From CAWINX01 sp963702055 (GTDB lineage Bacteria > Actinomycetota > Thermoleophilia > Solirubrobacterales > 70-9): a stretch of DNA of 64,000 bases. Below are positions 15,691 through 23,831 of this stretch, in pieces. A model generated the notes under the pieces. It did no database searches. It saw only the letters and a list, made by a program, of their open reading frames with translations, and was not told the origin of the DNA. The DNA lies in the NCBI GenBank assembly GCA_963702055.1, contig OY969702.1:2480001-2544000 (forward strand), given 5' to 3'. Positions within the stretch are counted from its first letter, which is position 1. Each line of letters begins with the position of its first letter. The position numbers and the translations under genes are program-made.

Positions 15691-18051
15691 ATGACGCCAG
15701 GGGCGCGACTCCGCCGTGTGGCGGGGCGACTGCTGTTTGTCGCCCCGGCTTGTCTCTGCCTGCTTGCGCCCGGCGCTGCCTCCGCGAAAGCGATCCAGGG
15801 GAATCTCTCGCCCCGCCTCGCCGAACTGGCAAAGCCGAGCGTCAGCGGGGCGCCGCCCGACAGGCAGGCGGCGATCCTCGACGTCGCCCCCCAGGGACAG
15901 CCGGGCAGCCTCCAATTGGACGGCAACCGCGTCCTCGTCGACGCCCGCTTCGACCGCGGCGCTGCGGCCGGCTTAAAGGACCTGCGCGCCGCCGGCGCCC
16001 AGGTCGTGAATGTAAGCCGGCGCTACCAGACGGTCACCCTCGCCGTGGCGCCCGCCGACCTGCAGTCAGTCGCTGGCGTCTCTCGGGTTGTCGGGGTCAG
16101 CGAGGATCTGGCGCCGATCCTCTCCTCGGTTTCATGTTCGGGGGCGATCACCTCGGAGGGAGATGCCCAGCTTGGAGCGCCTGCGGCCCGCTCGACCTAT
16201 GGCGTCGACGGCAGCGAAATGACGGTCGGGATCCTCTCGGACTCCTTCAACAAGGCCTCGGGTGTGGACACGAGCTGGAACGGCGACGTTGCGACCGGCG
16301 ATTTGCCCGGTCCCGGCGGACCCTGCGGCACGACCAAAGTCAACTTGCTCGACGACTCCTACGTTCCCGGCTCGGGCGAGCCCGCGGCCGCAGACGAGGG
16401 CCGGGCGATGGCCCAGATAGTCCACGACCTGGCGCCGGGCGCCTCGATCGACTTCGCGACCGCCTTCACCAGCGAGACCGGCTTCGCCGACAACGTTCAG
16501 GCGCTTGCAAATGCCGGAGCAAAGGTGATCGTCGACGACGTCTCCTACCTCGACGAGCCCTTCTTCCAGGACGGTCCGATCGCCGCCGCCGTCAACAACG
16601 TGACAGCGAACGGGGCCGACTACTTCTCTGCCGCCGGCAACGACAACCTGATCGATGGCAGCGGCAACGACATCGCCTCGTGGGAGGCGCCCAAATATCG
16701 CTCCTCGAACTCGGTTCCGAGCTGTCCGGCGGCGCTCCCCTCCTTCGCCACGGATTGCATGAACTTCAATCCCGCCGGGACGGCCGACAATACCTTCGGG
16801 ATCGCAGTGCCGAACGGCCGCACCCTCACCGTCGACCTCCAGTGGGCACAGCCCTGGTACGGGGTGAGCAGCGACATGGACGCCTACCTGCTCGATTCGA
16901 ACGGGAAACTGCTGACGGGGACCGGCGGCCAGGACGACAACGTGGGCGGCGGAGAGCCGGTCGAGATCCTCTCCTGGAGCAACAGCTCCGGCTCTGCCAA
17001 AACCGTTCAGCTGGCCATCAATCGCTGCTCGGGAGCTCTCTGCAATCAGGCCGCCAGCGCCACCGACGCCCCGCGGATCAAATTCGCGCTGATCGAGAAC
17101 GGTGGCGGTGGCTTCTCGACCGAGTACCCGACCTCCTCCGGTGGCGACACGGTTGGCCCGACCGTCTTCGGTCACGCAGGATCCTCAAGCGCGATCGCCG
17201 TCGGCGCCGTCCCCTCCAGCGCCGATCCGAACGTGCCGCCGTCGTGGAAGCCCGAGACCTACTCTTCGCAAGGTCCGGTTACTCACTACTTCGGTCCGGT
17301 CCTCAACAGCAACCCAGCGACGGCGTTGGGGTCTCCTGAGGTGATCTCCAAGCCTGACGTGACGGCCAGCGACTGCGTCCACACGACCTTCTTCTACGGC
17401 TCGTCCCACGTCTTCTGCGGCACCTCCGCTGCCGCTCCGCACGCCGCCGCCGTTGCGGCGCTGATGCTCCAGCGCGATCCTCTTGCCACCCCTACGGATA
17501 TCCGTAACGCGATGACGGACACCGCCGTTCCGATGCCCGGATACGGCCTCGACGCCGTGGGGGCCGGTGTCCTCGATGCCTACGGTGCGGTGGGAGCGCT
17601 CCCCGACAACTCGGGCTCAGGTGGCGGTTCGGGCTCTGGCGGCTCTGGCGGTTCGGGCGGCAGCGGCGGGACTGGAGGAGGTTCCGGCGGCAGCAGCGGT
17701 GGCGGTTCGGGAGGTGGCGGCGCCACGCAGCCCTCCTCCGGTTCCGGTTCGCCGGCCACTCAGCCCAGCAAGGCGACGAAGGCGCCGAGCACCCGCTTCG
17801 CGAAGCGGCCGGGCTGGGTCGTCCGCACCCACCGGCGCCGGGTGCGCCTCACCTTCCGCTTCGCCTCGACGCAGAGCCCGGTCACCTTCCTCTGCAAGGT
17901 CGATGGCGGGCGACGCCACGTTTGCGGACCGAAGCTGGTCCACTTCTTCGGGCCGGGTCGCCACAGGGTCGTGGTGACGGCCCGCGACTCCGCCGGCGCG
18001 GTCGACCCGACGCCGGCCGTGCACCGCTTTCGCGTCAAGCGGGTTCGCTGA
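15691..18051 (+). CDS. Secreted subtilisin-like (S8) serine protease, His replaced by Glu
   Basis: A 786-residue secreted protein: signal peptide (about 1-32), propeptide-like region to about 165, peptidase domain about 170-640, Gly/Ser-rich linker (about 645-690) and a C-terminal beta domain with Cys pair. Catalytic Asp is Asp184 in GILSDSF, the nucleophile Ser579 in FCGTSAAAPHAA, and the oxyanion Asn317 in SAAGND. The helix that should carry HGT-type His instead reads DEGRAMAQIVHDLAPGA; Glu236 stands where sedolisins (S53) have their catalytic Glu, judged by the APGA anchor. It is probably an extracellular protease or degenerate relative. Its 3' end overlaps recD2 by 17 bp, convergent. Confidence 0.88.
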   Translation: MTPGARLRRVAGRLLFVAPACLCLLAPGAASAKAIQGNLSPRLAELAKPSVSGAPPDRQAAILDVAPQGQPGSLQLDGNRVLVDARFDRGAAAGLKDLRAAGAQVVNVSRRYQTVTLAVAPADLQSVAGVSRVVGVSEDLAPILSSVSCSGAITSEGDAQLGAPAARSTYGVDGSEMTVGILSDSFNKASGVDTSWNGDVATGDLPGPGGPCGTTKVNLLDDSYVPGSGEPAAADEGRAMAQIVHDLAPGASIDFATAFTSETGFADNVQALANAGAKVIVDDVSYLDEPFFQDGPIAAAVNNVTANGADYFSAAGNDNLIDGSGNDIASWEAPKYRSSNSVPSCPAALPSFATDCMNFNPAGTADNTFGIAVPNGRTLTVDLQWAQPWYGVSSDMDAYLLDSNGKLLTGTGGQDDNVGGGEPVEILSWSNSSGSAKTVQLAINRCSGALCNQAASATDAPRIKFALIENGGGGFSTEYPTSSGGDTVGPTVFGHAGSSSAIAVGAVPSSADPNVPPSWKPETYSSQGPVTHYFGPVLNSNPATALGSPEVISKPDVTASDCVHTTFFYGSSHVFCGTSAAAPHAAAVAALMLQRDPLATPTDIRNAMTDTAVPMPGYGLDAVGAGVLDAYGAVGALPDNSGSGGGSGSGGSGGSGGSGGTGGGSGGSSGGGSGGGGATQPSSGSGSPATQPSKATKAPSTRFAKRPGWVVRTHRRRVRLTFRFASTQSPVTFLCKVDGGRRHVCGPKLVHFFGPGRHRVVVTARDSAGAVDPTPAVHRFRVKRVR

Positions 18052-20203
18052 CCGCGCCGCGCAGTCGCTCCGCCAGCCCGGAGTGGCGTCGCCCGGAGTC
18101 GTCGCGCCCCACCGCCGTCGCCAGCGCCGCCGGGTCGCCGACCAGCACGCAGGTGCTGCGGGCGCGGGTGATCGCGGTGTAGAGGAGGGGACGGGTCAGC
18201 ATGCGGGAGTGGGAGCGGTGGCAGACGCCGACCACGACCGGCACCTCGCAGCCCTGCGCCTTGTGGACGGAGATCGCGTAGGCGAGGCGCAGGGTCGGCG
18301 TCTCGCCGTAGGGGATGACCAGCGAGCCGCCGTCGTCGGTGTCGACGACGATCGCCTCCTCGTCGGGGTCGTCGGAGCGCAGGAAGACGATCGAGCCGTT
18401 CATCAGCCCCAGCTCATGCGAGTTGCGGGTCTGGATCAGCCGGTCGCCGACCCGGAAGCGGTCGTTCAGCGCCTTGCGCCCGCGCGGGTTGAGCCGCGCC
18501 TGGAGGCGCTCGTTGAGCGCGTCGATCCCGACCGGTCCCTTGTACATCGGCGCCAGCACCTGCACGTCGCGGATCGGGTCGAGGCCGAGTCGGGCAGGCA
18601 CTCGCTCGGCGACCACCTCGACCACGGTGTCGAGGGCGCGCTCCGGGTTGCGGCGGTCGATCAGGAAGAAGTCGTGGTCCTGGTCGTCCTCGGGCTCCAG
18701 GTGGGGCGAGCGGCCCTGGTTGATCTCGTGGGCGGCGGTGGTGATCATCGAGCGCGCCGCCTGGCGGAAGACGTGGCTGAGCCGCACCACCGGCGCGACC
18801 CCCGAGGCGATCAGGTCTTCGAACGGCTTGCCGGCGCCGATCGGCGGCAGCTGGTCGGCGTCGCCGACGAAGACGACGTGGGTCGATTCGGCCAGCCCGC
18901 CGAGCAGCACCTCGGCGAGGCGCAGGTTCAGCATCGAGGACTCGTCGACGACGACCAGGTCGGCGGGGAGGGGGTGGCCCGGCCTGAAGGCGGGCTCGCG
19001 TCCCGGCATCCACTCGAGCATGCGGTGGATCGTCTGCGCCTCGTGCCCGGTTGCCTCCTCGAGGCGGCGGGCGGCGCGCCCGGTCGGGGCACAGAGGGCG
19101 ATCTTGGCGCCGGCCGCCTCCGCCTCGGCGACGATCGCCCTGGTGCAGACGGTCTTGCCGACGCCCGGCCCGCCCGTCAGGACGGAGACGCGGGAGGCGA
19201 AGGCGCCGCGCACGGCAGCCCACTGCTCGTCGGTGAGTCCGTCCGCGGCGGAGCCGCGATCCGCCGACTCGGGCGGCTGCTCGCCGGGCTCGTGGTCGAG
19301 CTCGGCGGGAGCCGCGACGCGCGCCGCCAGCGTCTCGGCGACGGCGATCTCGCCGGCGTGGGTCAGCTCGCGGTAGACGCGCCCCTCCTCGACCAGCAGC
19401 CCGCGGGCGGCGACCAGCACGTCGGGGTCGGGTTCGAGCCCGAGCAGCTTCGCCGACCGCTGTGCCAGCTCGGCGACCGGCAGGTTGGTGTGGCCCTGTT
19501 GCTCGGCCTCGGCGAGGGCGAAGACGGCGGCCGCTTGGGCGCGGCGACTCGACTCCGGCGGCACATCAGCCGCCAGGGCGATCTTGTCGGCGCGGGCGAA
19601 GCCGACCCCGTCGACCTCGGTCAGCCGGTAGGGGTCCTCGTGCAGGACGATCATCGAGCGCTCGCCGTAGCGGGCGTGGATCGGTCCGGCCAGGTGGGCG
19701 AGCCCGTGGGGGGCGAGCTGGACGTGGAGGTCGCGGACTGCGCGGGAGGCGTGCCAGGACTCGGCCGCCGCCGCGGCCTGCTTGGCGCTTACCCCGCGCA
19801 GCGAGCCGAAGACGCCGGCCGGGTCGGCGGCGATCGCCTCCAACACCCCCTCGCCGTGCTCGTCGGCGAGGGTCTCGGCCCGCGCGGGGCCGATGTGGCG
19901 AAGCGAGGTCAGGTAGGCGACCTGGCCCTCGCGGTCGGCCGGATCGAGCGGCAGCGCGCCCGTCGCCCGCAGCTGGCGCCCGTAGCGGGCGTGGGTCTGC
20001 CAATCGCCGCTGACCTCGGCCCGATCGCCGGCGCCGAGGTGGGCGACCGGGCCAATCAGCCCGAAGCCCTCGCCGGACTCGGCGTCCTGCACCTCCAACA
20101 CCGCGTAGCCGTCGTCCTCGGCGCGGAAGATCACACCGAGCACCTCGACCGTCCCGGAATAGGTCGACTCGTCAGTCTCGAACAGGGTCGCCGCAGTGTG
20201 CAC
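18035..20203 (-). CDS. recD2: RecD2-type ATP-dependent DNA helicase
   Basis: A 722-residue helicase. It has the RecD2 N-terminal OB domain (SGTVEVLGVIFRAEDDGYAVLEV), helix-hairpin-helix-like segments (LRHIGPARAETLADEHG, VDGVGFARADKIA), Walker A GGPGVGKT, Walker B VVVDESSML, the QLPPIGAGKPFEDL motif and the C-terminal UvrD-like AYAISVHKAQGCE motif. RecD2 is a 5'-3' helicase of recombination and repair that acts without RecBC. The GTG start at 20203 is preceded by TAGCTT and 6 nt, a leaderless arrangement. It overlaps the subtilase tail. Confidence 0.93.
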   Translation of the reverse strand: MHTAATLFETDESTYSGTVEVLGVIFRAEDDGYAVLEVQDAESGEGFGLIGPVAHLGAGDRAEVSGDWQTHARYGRQLRATGALPLDPADREGQVAYLTSLRHIGPARAETLADEHGEGVLEAIAADPAGVFGSLRGVSAKQAAAAAESWHASRAVRDLHVQLAPHGLAHLAGPIHARYGERSMIVLHEDPYRLTEVDGVGFARADKIALAADVPPESSRRAQAAAVFALAEAEQQGHTNLPVAELAQRSAKLLGLEPDPDVLVAARGLLVEEGRVYRELTHAGEIAVAETLAARVAAPAELDHEPGEQPPESADRGSAADGLTDEQWAAVRGAFASRVSVLTGGPGVGKTVCTRAIVAEAEAAGAKIALCAPTGRAARRLEEATGHEAQTIHRMLEWMPGREPAFRPGHPLPADLVVVDESSMLNLRLAEVLLGGLAESTHVVFVGDADQLPPIGAGKPFEDLIASGVAPVVRLSHVFRQAARSMITTAAHEINQGRSPHLEPEDDQDHDFFLIDRRNPERALDTVVEVVAERVPARLGLDPIRDVQVLAPMYKGPVGIDALNERLQARLNPRGRKALNDRFRVGDRLIQTRNSHELGLMNGSIVFLRSDDPDEEAIVVDTDDGGSLVIPYGETPTLRLAYAISVHKAQGCEVPVVVGVCHRSHSRMLTRPLLYTAITRARSTCVLVGDPAALATAVGRDDSGRRHSGLAERLRGAVSEPA

Positions 20204-20209
20204 GTTGCA

Positions 20210-20215
20210 AAGCTA
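20210..20215 (-). promoter_or_regulatory. -10 element TAGCTT, leaderless start of recD2
   Basis: TAGCTT, 6-nt gap, GTG at 20203 on the minus strand. Confidence 0.55.
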
Positions 20216-20284
20216 GCCCCCGCAGAGGCGGCATCCCGCGGTCGATTAGCGCTAGTTGCGCGCTTCCGTGCCCCGCAGCGGGCA

Positions 20285-20290
20285 TAGGAT
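20285..20290 (+). promoter_or_regulatory. -10 element TAGGAT, leaderless GTG start
   Basis: TAGGAT, 7-nt gap, GTG at 20298; it decides the start of the downstream gene. Confidence 0.6.
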
Positions 20291-20297
20291 CGTTGTC

Positions 20298-20756
20298 GTG
20301 GACGGCACTGGCGAACGCCTGCCCTATGTGGACGAGCACTCGGCGTTGATCGAGGCTGGACCCGACGCCACCTGGGAGGCGCTGCTGCGGGTCGTCGAAG
20401 GGTCGGTGTCCTCGCCGGGCGTCGCTCGCTGGGCCGGGATGCTCAACTGCGACGACACGGCCTCCGGCGGCCCCCGCCCGCTGACGGCGGGCTCAACCCT
20501 GCCCGGCTTTCATGTCGGAACGGCAGAGTCGCCCCGAGAGCTCGCGCTGCTCGGGGCCCACCGGTTCTCCAACTACGCGTTGACCTTTCGCCTCGACGAC
20601 CTGGGCGATCGCACCCGGCTGCGAGCCGAAACGCGGGCCGAGTTCCCGGGCTTCAAAGGCGCCGCCTATCGCGCCCTGGTGATCGGTACCCGCATCCACG
20701 TCCTCGTCACTCGCCGCATCCTTGGTGGCGTCCGTGGGCGTGCAGAAAAGAGGTAG
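20298..20756 (+). CDS. SRPBCC/START-like domain protein, unknown function
   Basis: A 152-residue protein from GTG 20298, chosen from the TAGGAT box 7 nt upstream (an ATG 42 nt earlier overlaps that box). The pattern DEHSALIEAGPDATWEALLRVVEG at the start, beta strands in the middle (FHVGTAESPRELALLGAHRFSNYALTFRLDDLG), TRLRAETRAEFPG and a C-terminal long helix match a polyketide-cyclase/SRPBCC helix-grip fold, which binds hydrophobic ligands. The ligand is unknown. Confidence 0.75.
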   Translation: MDGTGERLPYVDEHSALIEAGPDATWEALLRVVEGSVSSPGVARWAGMLNCDDTASGGPRPLTAGSTLPGFHVGTAESPRELALLGAHRFSNYALTFRLDDLGDRTRLRAETRAEFPGFKGAAYRALVIGTRIHVLVTRRILGGVRGRAEKR

Positions 20757-20862
20757 ATGTCGCAGGGCCTCAGCCGCTCCGATTTTTCTCAGCCGCCGAT
20801 CCTCCACTCGCTAGGGTTGCGACACCGATCTTTACTGACTGACCTGCGACGAAGGGACCGAG

Positions 20863-21297
20863 GTGAACGACGCACTCGACGAGATGGGGCCGATCGACTA
20901 CGTACTGGTCGAGTGGCCGGGCCGGCAACCGACGGGCGAGGCTGCCCCTCATCTGATCGACCTGGTCGATCGCGGGCTGATCCGCATCCTCGACCTCACC
21001 TTTATCGCCAAGGCCGACGACGGGTCGGTCGCGGTCCTTGAGATCTCCGATCTCGGTGACGAGGTCGAGGCGTTTGCGGCCTTCGAAGGAGCGTCCTCCG
21101 GATTGCTCTCCGAGGAGGACATGAGCGAGGCGGCGACGGCCCTGGAGCCGGGCACTTCGGCAGCGTTGCTCGTCTACGAGAATCGCTGGGCCGCGCCCTT
21201 TGCAAGCGCGGTGCGCCGGTCCGGCGGTCAGCTCGTCGCGAGCGGGCGCATTCCAATCCAAGACGTCGTCGTCGCTCTCGACGCGGCGGAAGCCTGA
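20863..21297 (+). CDS. DUF6325 family protein
   Basis: A 144-residue protein. The N-terminal MGPIDYVLVEWPG, LIDLVDRGLIRILDLTFIAK and GSVAVLEISDLGDEVEAFAAFEGA blocks match the DUF6325 pattern, often encoded beside a SHOCT-domain protein as here. The C-terminal VYENRWAAPFASAVRRSGGQLVASGRIP region resembles DUF1269-like stress proteins. Function unknown; these pairs occur in stress-associated contexts. The GTG start has AAGGGA upstream. The SHOCT gene begins 15 bp after its stop. Confidence 0.8.
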   Translation: MNDALDEMGPIDYVLVEWPGRQPTGEAAPHLIDLVDRGLIRILDLTFIAKADDGSVAVLEISDLGDEVEAFAAFEGASSGLLSEEDMSEAATALEPGTSAALLVYENRWAAPFASAVRRSGGQLVASGRIPIQDVVVALDAAEA

Positions 21298-21312
21298 GAG
21301 AGAGGAGAAGCC

Positions 21313-21576
21313 ATGCCGGGACTACTTCGAGGAGTTGCGCGAACGGCGGTCATCGCCGGGACCGCCACCGCCGTGAGCAACCGCGTCTCGCGCCGTCAGG
21401 GCGAGCGCTGGGCGGAGCAGGAAGCTCAGCAGCAGCCGCAAGCGCCGGCGGCCGCGGCGCCGCAGGGGGGCGAGTCGACGATCGACCAGCTCAAGGAATT
21501 GGGCGAGCTGAAAAGCCAGGGAGTCCTCACCGAAGAGGAGTTCGCGGCCCAGAAGGCCAAGCTGCTCGGTGCCTGA
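21313..21576 (+). CDS. SHOCT-domain small protein
   Basis: An 87-residue protein: a short N-terminal segment (GLLRGVARTAVIAGTATAVSNRVSRR), a Gln/Ala/Pro linker, and a C-terminal SHOCT domain of about 30 residues (IDQLKELGELKSQGVLTEEEFAAQKAKLLG). SHOCT is a short oligomerisation module at the C-terminus of many small proteins. It has AGAGGAGA upstream and is cotranscribed with the DUF6325 gene. Confidence 0.85.
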   Translation: MPGLLRGVARTAVIAGTATAVSNRVSRRQGERWAEQEAQQQPQAPAAAAPQGGESTIDQLKELGELKSQGVLTEEEFAAQKAKLLGA

Positions 21577-21595
21577 GCGCCAGTTGAGCCCGGCG

Positions 21596-21754
21596 TCAGA
21601 GGTCGCTCAACTCCGCCAGCTTTTCGTCTAGCTGCTTGCGCAGCGCGTCGCAGACCGCTTCGACCTCGGCGTTGTAGCGCTCCGATGAGAGCACCCCCAG
21701 CAGCACCTCGGCGTCGGGCTTCGACATCGTCAGGGTGATCGATTGCTCTGACAC
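21596..21754 (-). CDS. 52-residue hypothetical protein
   Basis: A short protein from GTG 21754 with GAGGAGG about 9 nt upstream. The sequence has a strand (SITLTMSKPDAEVLLGVL) and a long helix (SERYNAEVEAVCDALRKQLDEKLAELSDL). An apparent 62-residue N-terminal extension of the frame is rejected because it runs antisense through the cyclopropane-synthase start and is Arg/Pro-rich. No family recognised. Confidence 0.6.
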   Translation of the reverse strand: MSEQSITLTMSKPDAEVLLGVLSSERYNAEVEAVCDALRKQLDEKLAELSDL

Positions 21755-21776
21755 TTGAGCCTCCTCGGTAGGTGCG

Positions 21777-21787
21777 TTTACTCTAAA
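21777..21787. promoter_or_regulatory. Candidate bidirectional -10 element
   Basis: TTTACTCTAAA reads TACTCT on the plus strand (21779-21784, 10 nt before the cfa ATG) and TAGAGT on the minus strand (21785-21780, upstream of the 52-residue gene). Confidence 0.45.
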
Positions 21788-21794
21788 CGGGCGG

Positions 21795-23072
21795 ATGCAG
21801 AGCACCGGCGGCGTCGCCAATCGCTTCGCGCCGCTCGCGGCGCGGTTCGAGGGCCGCCTCCCCGGCGGTCTGCCCTTCGCGGTGCGCTTCTGGGACGGCA
21901 GCGAGTTGCGGCCGGAGGAGGGACGGGGGAGCGGGGACACGGTCGTCGTCCGCGATTCGCGGGCGCTCTCCTACATCGCGGGCGCGCCGAACCAGCTGGG
22001 GCTTGGGCGCGCCTGGGTCGCGGGGGACCTCGAGGTCGAGGGCGACCTCGAACGGGCGCTGCGGGCCGGCGAGCGCTTCCGCGACCTGCGCCTCGGCTTG
22101 GGCGACAAGCTCGCTTCGGCGCTCGCCGCTGCACGGGCCGGGGGGTTGCGCCTGCGCCCTCCGCCGCCGCCCGCCAGCGAGGCGCACCCGGCCGGGCCCC
22201 TCCACTCCCTGCGCCGCGACCGGGAGGCGGTGCGCCACCACTACGACGTCTCCAACGACTTCTACCGGCTGGTGCTGGGCCCGAGCATGGTCTACTCGTG
22301 CGCCTACTTCGCCTCGCCAAGTGACAGCCTCGAAACGGCGCAGGAGCGCAAGCTCGAGGTGATCTGCCGCAAGTTGCGCCTCGCGGCGGGTGAGCGACTG
22401 CTCGACGTCGGCTGCGGTTGGGGCTCGCTGATCATCCATGCGGCGCGCCACCACGGCGCCCGCGCCGTCGGCGTGACCCTCTCGGAGCCTCAGGCCGAGC
22501 TCGCCCGCGAGCGGGTCCGCGCGGCTGGCGTCGAGCATCGCTGCGAGGTGCGGGTGCAGGACTACCGCGAGGTCGACGACGGCCCCTACGACAAAATCGC
22601 CAGCGTCGGTATGTACGAGCACGTCGGGGCGGCACTGCTCGACGAGTACATGCGGCGCCTTCGTGACCTGGCCAGGCCCGGCGGACTCGTCCTCAACCAC
22701 GGGATCGTTCGCCTGGGACGGCCGCCGCGCAGCCGCGACACCTTCATCTGGCGCTACGTCTTTCCCGACGGTGAGCTGCACCCGGTCGGCGACGTGGTCG
22801 GGGCGATGGAGCGTGCCGGCCTGGAGCTGCGCGACGCCGAGTCCCTGCGCGTCCACTACGCGCTGACCCTGCATCGTTGGGTCCAGAACCTCGCCGCCAA
22901 CCGCGACCGGGGGATCGCCGAGGCGGGGGAGGAGCGGGAACGGATTTGGCGCCTCTACATGACCGGCTCGGCCCTCGCCTTCGAGCGTGGCGACATCTCG
23001 ATCCAGCAGCTCCTCGCGGCGGTCCCAGGCGCCCCCGCCGACACCTCGCTAGCCCGCGGCAGCTTCACCTGA
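21795..23072 (+). CDS. cfa: Cyclopropane-fatty-acyl-phospholipid synthase family methyltransferase
   Basis: A 425-residue protein. The N-terminal ~130 residues are the lipid-facing domain (GLGRAWVAGDLEVEGDLERALRAG). The catalytic domain has HYDVSNDFYRLVLGPSMVYSCAYF, the SAM-binding LLDVGCGWGSLIIHAA motif, MYEHVG and the DTFIWRYVFPDGELHP region of CFA synthases. It transfers a methylene from S-adenosylmethionine to unsaturated acyl chains of membrane phospholipids. A bidirectional hairpin follows its stop codon. Confidence 0.92.
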   Translation: MQSTGGVANRFAPLAARFEGRLPGGLPFAVRFWDGSELRPEEGRGSGDTVVVRDSRALSYIAGAPNQLGLGRAWVAGDLEVEGDLERALRAGERFRDLRLGLGDKLASALAAARAGGLRLRPPPPPASEAHPAGPLHSLRRDREAVRHHYDVSNDFYRLVLGPSMVYSCAYFASPSDSLETAQERKLEVICRKLRLAAGERLLDVGCGWGSLIIHAARHHGARAVGVTLSEPQAELARERVRAAGVEHRCEVRVQDYREVDDGPYDKIASVGMYEHVGAALLDEYMRRLRDLARPGGLVLNHGIVRLGRPPRSRDTFIWRYVFPDGELHPVGDVVGAMERAGLELRDAESLRVHYALTLHRWVQNLAANRDRGIAEAGEERERIWRLYMTGSALAFERGDISIQQLLAAVPGAPADTSLARGSFT

Positions 23073-23076
23073 AGTC

Positions 23077-23125
23077 GTCGAAAGTCAGTTTTTCCTTCTC
23101 TGGGGAGGAAAAACTGACTTTCGAC
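23077..23125. terminator. Bidirectional terminator, cfa / PIN toxin
   Basis: Perfect 19-bp stem (23077-23095 with 23107-23125) containing AAAACTGACTTT/AAAGTCAGTTTT, 11-nt loop. The A/T-rich ends give T runs in both directions, and the right end touches the toxin stop codon. Confidence 0.85.
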
Positions 23126-23523
23126 TACGGCGCGGCGGCGAGGATGGATGCGGCGTGACCGTGACTGCGCGCCAGGCGCTGGTCGGTGGTCAGGAGTGGC
23201 GCCCCCAGAGCCTCGGCGAGGGCGACGTAGGCGGCGTCATAGGCCGAGTGGGTGGCGCGCAGCTGCCAGATGCGGGGCGCCAGCGGCACCGCCGAGTGCC
23301 GTTTGACGGGAAGATCGAGGAGGGCGGCAAGCGCTTGTTCCGCTCGGCGGTTCGACAACTCGCCCAATGTCGCCTTCCGCCGGAACGCCGAAACCGCCTC
23401 CACGTAGGCAAGGTCGATTGAGTGAAGCGATTTCGCGCTGCGCAGTCGACCTGCGACGACGCCCGCCAGATCCTTCGTTCCAAGCAGCCAGTCGACGAGA
23501 GCGGAAGCGTCGACGACGATCAT
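23125..23523 (-). CDS. PIN-domain toxin (VapC/FitB-like ribonuclease)
   Basis: A 132-residue PIN domain. Conserved acidic residues are visible: Asp5 in IVVDASAL, Glu42 in AYVEAVSAF, Asp96 in SAYDAAYVALAEALGAPLLTTD and the final TTDxRL Asp. It overlaps the antitoxin stop by 4 bp (ATGA), the usual translational coupling. PIN toxins cleave tRNA, rRNA or mRNA and are neutralised by the partner. The start at 23523 is fixed by MIVVDAS, the usual N-terminus. Confidence 0.9.
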   Translation of the reverse strand: MIVVDASALVDWLLGTKDLAGVVAGRLRSAKSLHSIDLAYVEAVSAFRRKATLGELSNRRAEQALAALLDLPVKRHSAVPLAPRIWQLRATHSAYDAAYVALAEALGAPLLTTDQRLARSHGHAASILAAAP

Positions 23524-23756
23524 CGTGCCGGTTCGCGCTCCTCGCGGCCCGCCCGAACCGCCTCGGCGCCCGTCTCGCCCCCCACCGGCTCCAGTTTGGC
23601 GATTCGCTTGGCCATCTCCTCGACCGTTGGACGCTCTGCGAGTTCTTCGAGTTCGCTGCGCAGGTACTCGGACAGGCTTTGCCCCCGACTGGCGGCTCGC
23701 CTCTTGAGGCGCCTGTGCGTGCCTTCGGAGACGCCTCTGACCTGGACCAATGCCAT
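23520..23756 (-). CDS. Ribbon-helix-helix antitoxin (FitA/VapB-like)
   Basis: A 78-residue protein. The first 45 residues are a ribbon-helix-helix (VQVRGVSEGTHRRLKRRAASRGQSLSEYLRSEL) that dimerises and binds operator DNA; the charged C-terminus should wrap the toxin. It is followed by the toxin with ATGA overlap. TACCCT ends 6 nt upstream of its ATG, and a palindrome lies just upstream at 23780-23794, consistent with autorepression. Confidence 0.88.
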   Translation of the reverse strand: MALVQVRGVSEGTHRRLKRRAASRGQSLSEYLRSELEELAERPTVEEMAKRIAKLEPVGGETGAEAVRAGREEREPAR

Positions 23757-23762
23757 TCAGGG

Positions 23763-23768
23763 AGGGTA
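23763..23768 (-). promoter_or_regulatory. -10 element TACCCT, leaderless start of the RHH/PIN module
   Basis: TACCCT, 6-nt gap, ATG at 23756 on the minus strand. Confidence 0.55.
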
Positions 23769-23779
23769 GCGCAATAGTG

Positions 23780-23794
23780 CATGCAATTTGCATG
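23780..23794. promoter_or_regulatory. Candidate operator of the RHH/PIN module
   Basis: CATGCAA-T-TTGCATG, perfect 7-bp arms with 1-nt centre, 12 bp upstream of the module's -10 element; also 39 bp upstream of the divergent Cys-rich small gene. Confidence 0.65.
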
Positions 23795-23818
23795 TATATC
23801 GTCAAAGGAATGAGCCGA

Positions 23819-23824
23819 TAGGTT
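23819..23824 (+). promoter_or_regulatory. -10 element TAGGTT, leaderless start of the Cys-rich small protein
   Basis: TAGGTT, 7-nt gap, ATG at 23832. Confidence 0.55.
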
Positions 23825-23831
23825 CACGGAA

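Noticed and set aside
17625..17745. Short repeats resembling a CRISPR-like or satellite array
   Set aside because: These are Gly/Ser codon repeats (GGC-TCT-GGC type) that encode the subtilase linker; no spacer pattern.
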